A stretch of 5,134 nucleotides of DNA, from positions 1 to 5,134 of the forward strand of contig JBHIDJ010000194.1 in assembly GCA_046760105.1 (NCBI GenBank). The letters are read 5' to 3'. Of the stretch, positions 4,927 to 5,134 are shown in pieces; position 1 is the first letter of the stretch, and each line of letters opens with the position of its first letter. This DNA comes from JBHIDJ01 sp046760105. GTDB taxonomy: Bacteria; Pseudomonadota; Gammaproteobacteria; Acidiferrobacterales; SPGG2. The position numbers and the translations under genes are program-made. The notes under the pieces are model-generated. The model did no database searches. It was not told the DNA's origin and worked only from the letters and a program-made list of their open reading frames with translations.

Positions 4927-5134
4927 TTCGATGATCCGACATAGGCTGCTATGACGTCGACGCGGCCGTGACCGAGTTCGTGCGCAATGGCTTGTCGTGC
5001 ACATAAGTCGTCATCCTTGTCGGCACTTCGACCGCCAGCAACCGCTGGGGCGGGACATCCGGTCATATCCTGATAGCGCTCGCACGCAAACGCGGCACGA
5101 AGGTCTCGTATTGTGCCAAGTCCCGACAATTTAC
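4923..5134 (-). CDS. Integrase-domain protein 3 (Integrase_1-like), C-terminal end only
   Basis: The last 70 codons of a protein that continues beyond the right edge; the TTG at 5129-5127 is an internal codon, since the frame stays open to the end of the window. The remnant resembles the C-terminus of the divergent tyrosine recombinase group often annotated as integrase domain-containing protein (Integrase_1). Features are a DLRAAFACERYQDMTG segment, APAVAGG, a charged linker, then ELGHGRVDVIAAYVGSSK, where ELGH supplies the second His and AAYVG the likely nucleophilic Tyr. At the place of the first His in the HxxR box the sequence reads RDLR, so the His appears replaced by Arg. Unless the alignment shifts, this copy may be impaired. 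Its stop codon overlaps the start of the next gene. Confidence 0.7.
   Translation of the reverse strand, partial: KLSGLGTIRDLRAAFACERYQDMTGCPAPAVAGGRSADKDDDLCARQAIAHELGHGRVDVIAAYVGSSK

Noticed and set aside
4442..4942. 166-codon minus-strand frame overlapping the Trp-rich protein gene
   Set aside because: It lies in another frame of the same strand with no recognisable pattern; the GTG-coupled frame has an ordered Trp/Leu pattern and a sensible start.

Overview
The window looks like a patchwork of integrative-element (ICE or genomic-island) DNA around a proline tRNA gene in a GC-rich proteobacterium. This rests on the tRNA, which closely matches the enterobacterial tRNA-Pro(GGG) pattern, and on the families present: three different tyrosine recombinases, an excisionase-like HTH protein, a DUF3577/STY4534-family ICE protein and a Fic protein. 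I cannot name a genus from sequence alone.

Layout: (1) 1-493, + strand: the C-terminal part of tyrosine integrase 1, cut by the window edge. (2) 511-587, - strand: tRNA-Pro(GGG) with encoded CCA. (3) 588-1828, - strand: complete integrase 2, whose stop codon directly abuts the first base of the tRNA, preceded by an overlapping HTH/excisionase-like gene. (4) 1829-2720: about 0.9 kb without a long gene. It holds one candidate 40-codon ORF with a good ribosome binding site, two copies of a 12-bp palindrome, a run of strong hairpins, an intrinsic terminator, and a hairpin that covers the ribosome binding site of the next gene. (5) 2721-3167, + strand: DUF3577 gene, followed by two long hairpins. 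(6) 3264-4416: a Fic gene (+) preceded by four copies of a 12-bp operator-like motif, two in each orientation. (7) 4540-5134, - strand: the C-terminal end of a third, divergent integrase, running off the window, and a translationally coupled gene for an unknown 128-residue protein.

How the parts may fit together: integrase 2 and its HTH partner form an integration/excision cassette that probably also transcribes the tRNA. Integrase 1 converges on the tRNA 3' end from the other side, so the tRNA may be used as an attachment site by two unrelated elements. DUF3577 proteins normally sit in ICE replication/transfer clusters; here the gene stands alone, which suggests an eroded ICE core or a boundary between elements. 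The most interesting unexplained material is the 2368-2720 block: palindromes at an activator-like position, a weak -10, a chain of hairpins, a terminator, and a masked ribosome binding site. It reads as a control region acting both on transcription and on translation of the DUF3577 gene. A second candidate circuit is the Fic gene, which ends in a winged-helix-like domain and is fronted by a repeated operator.
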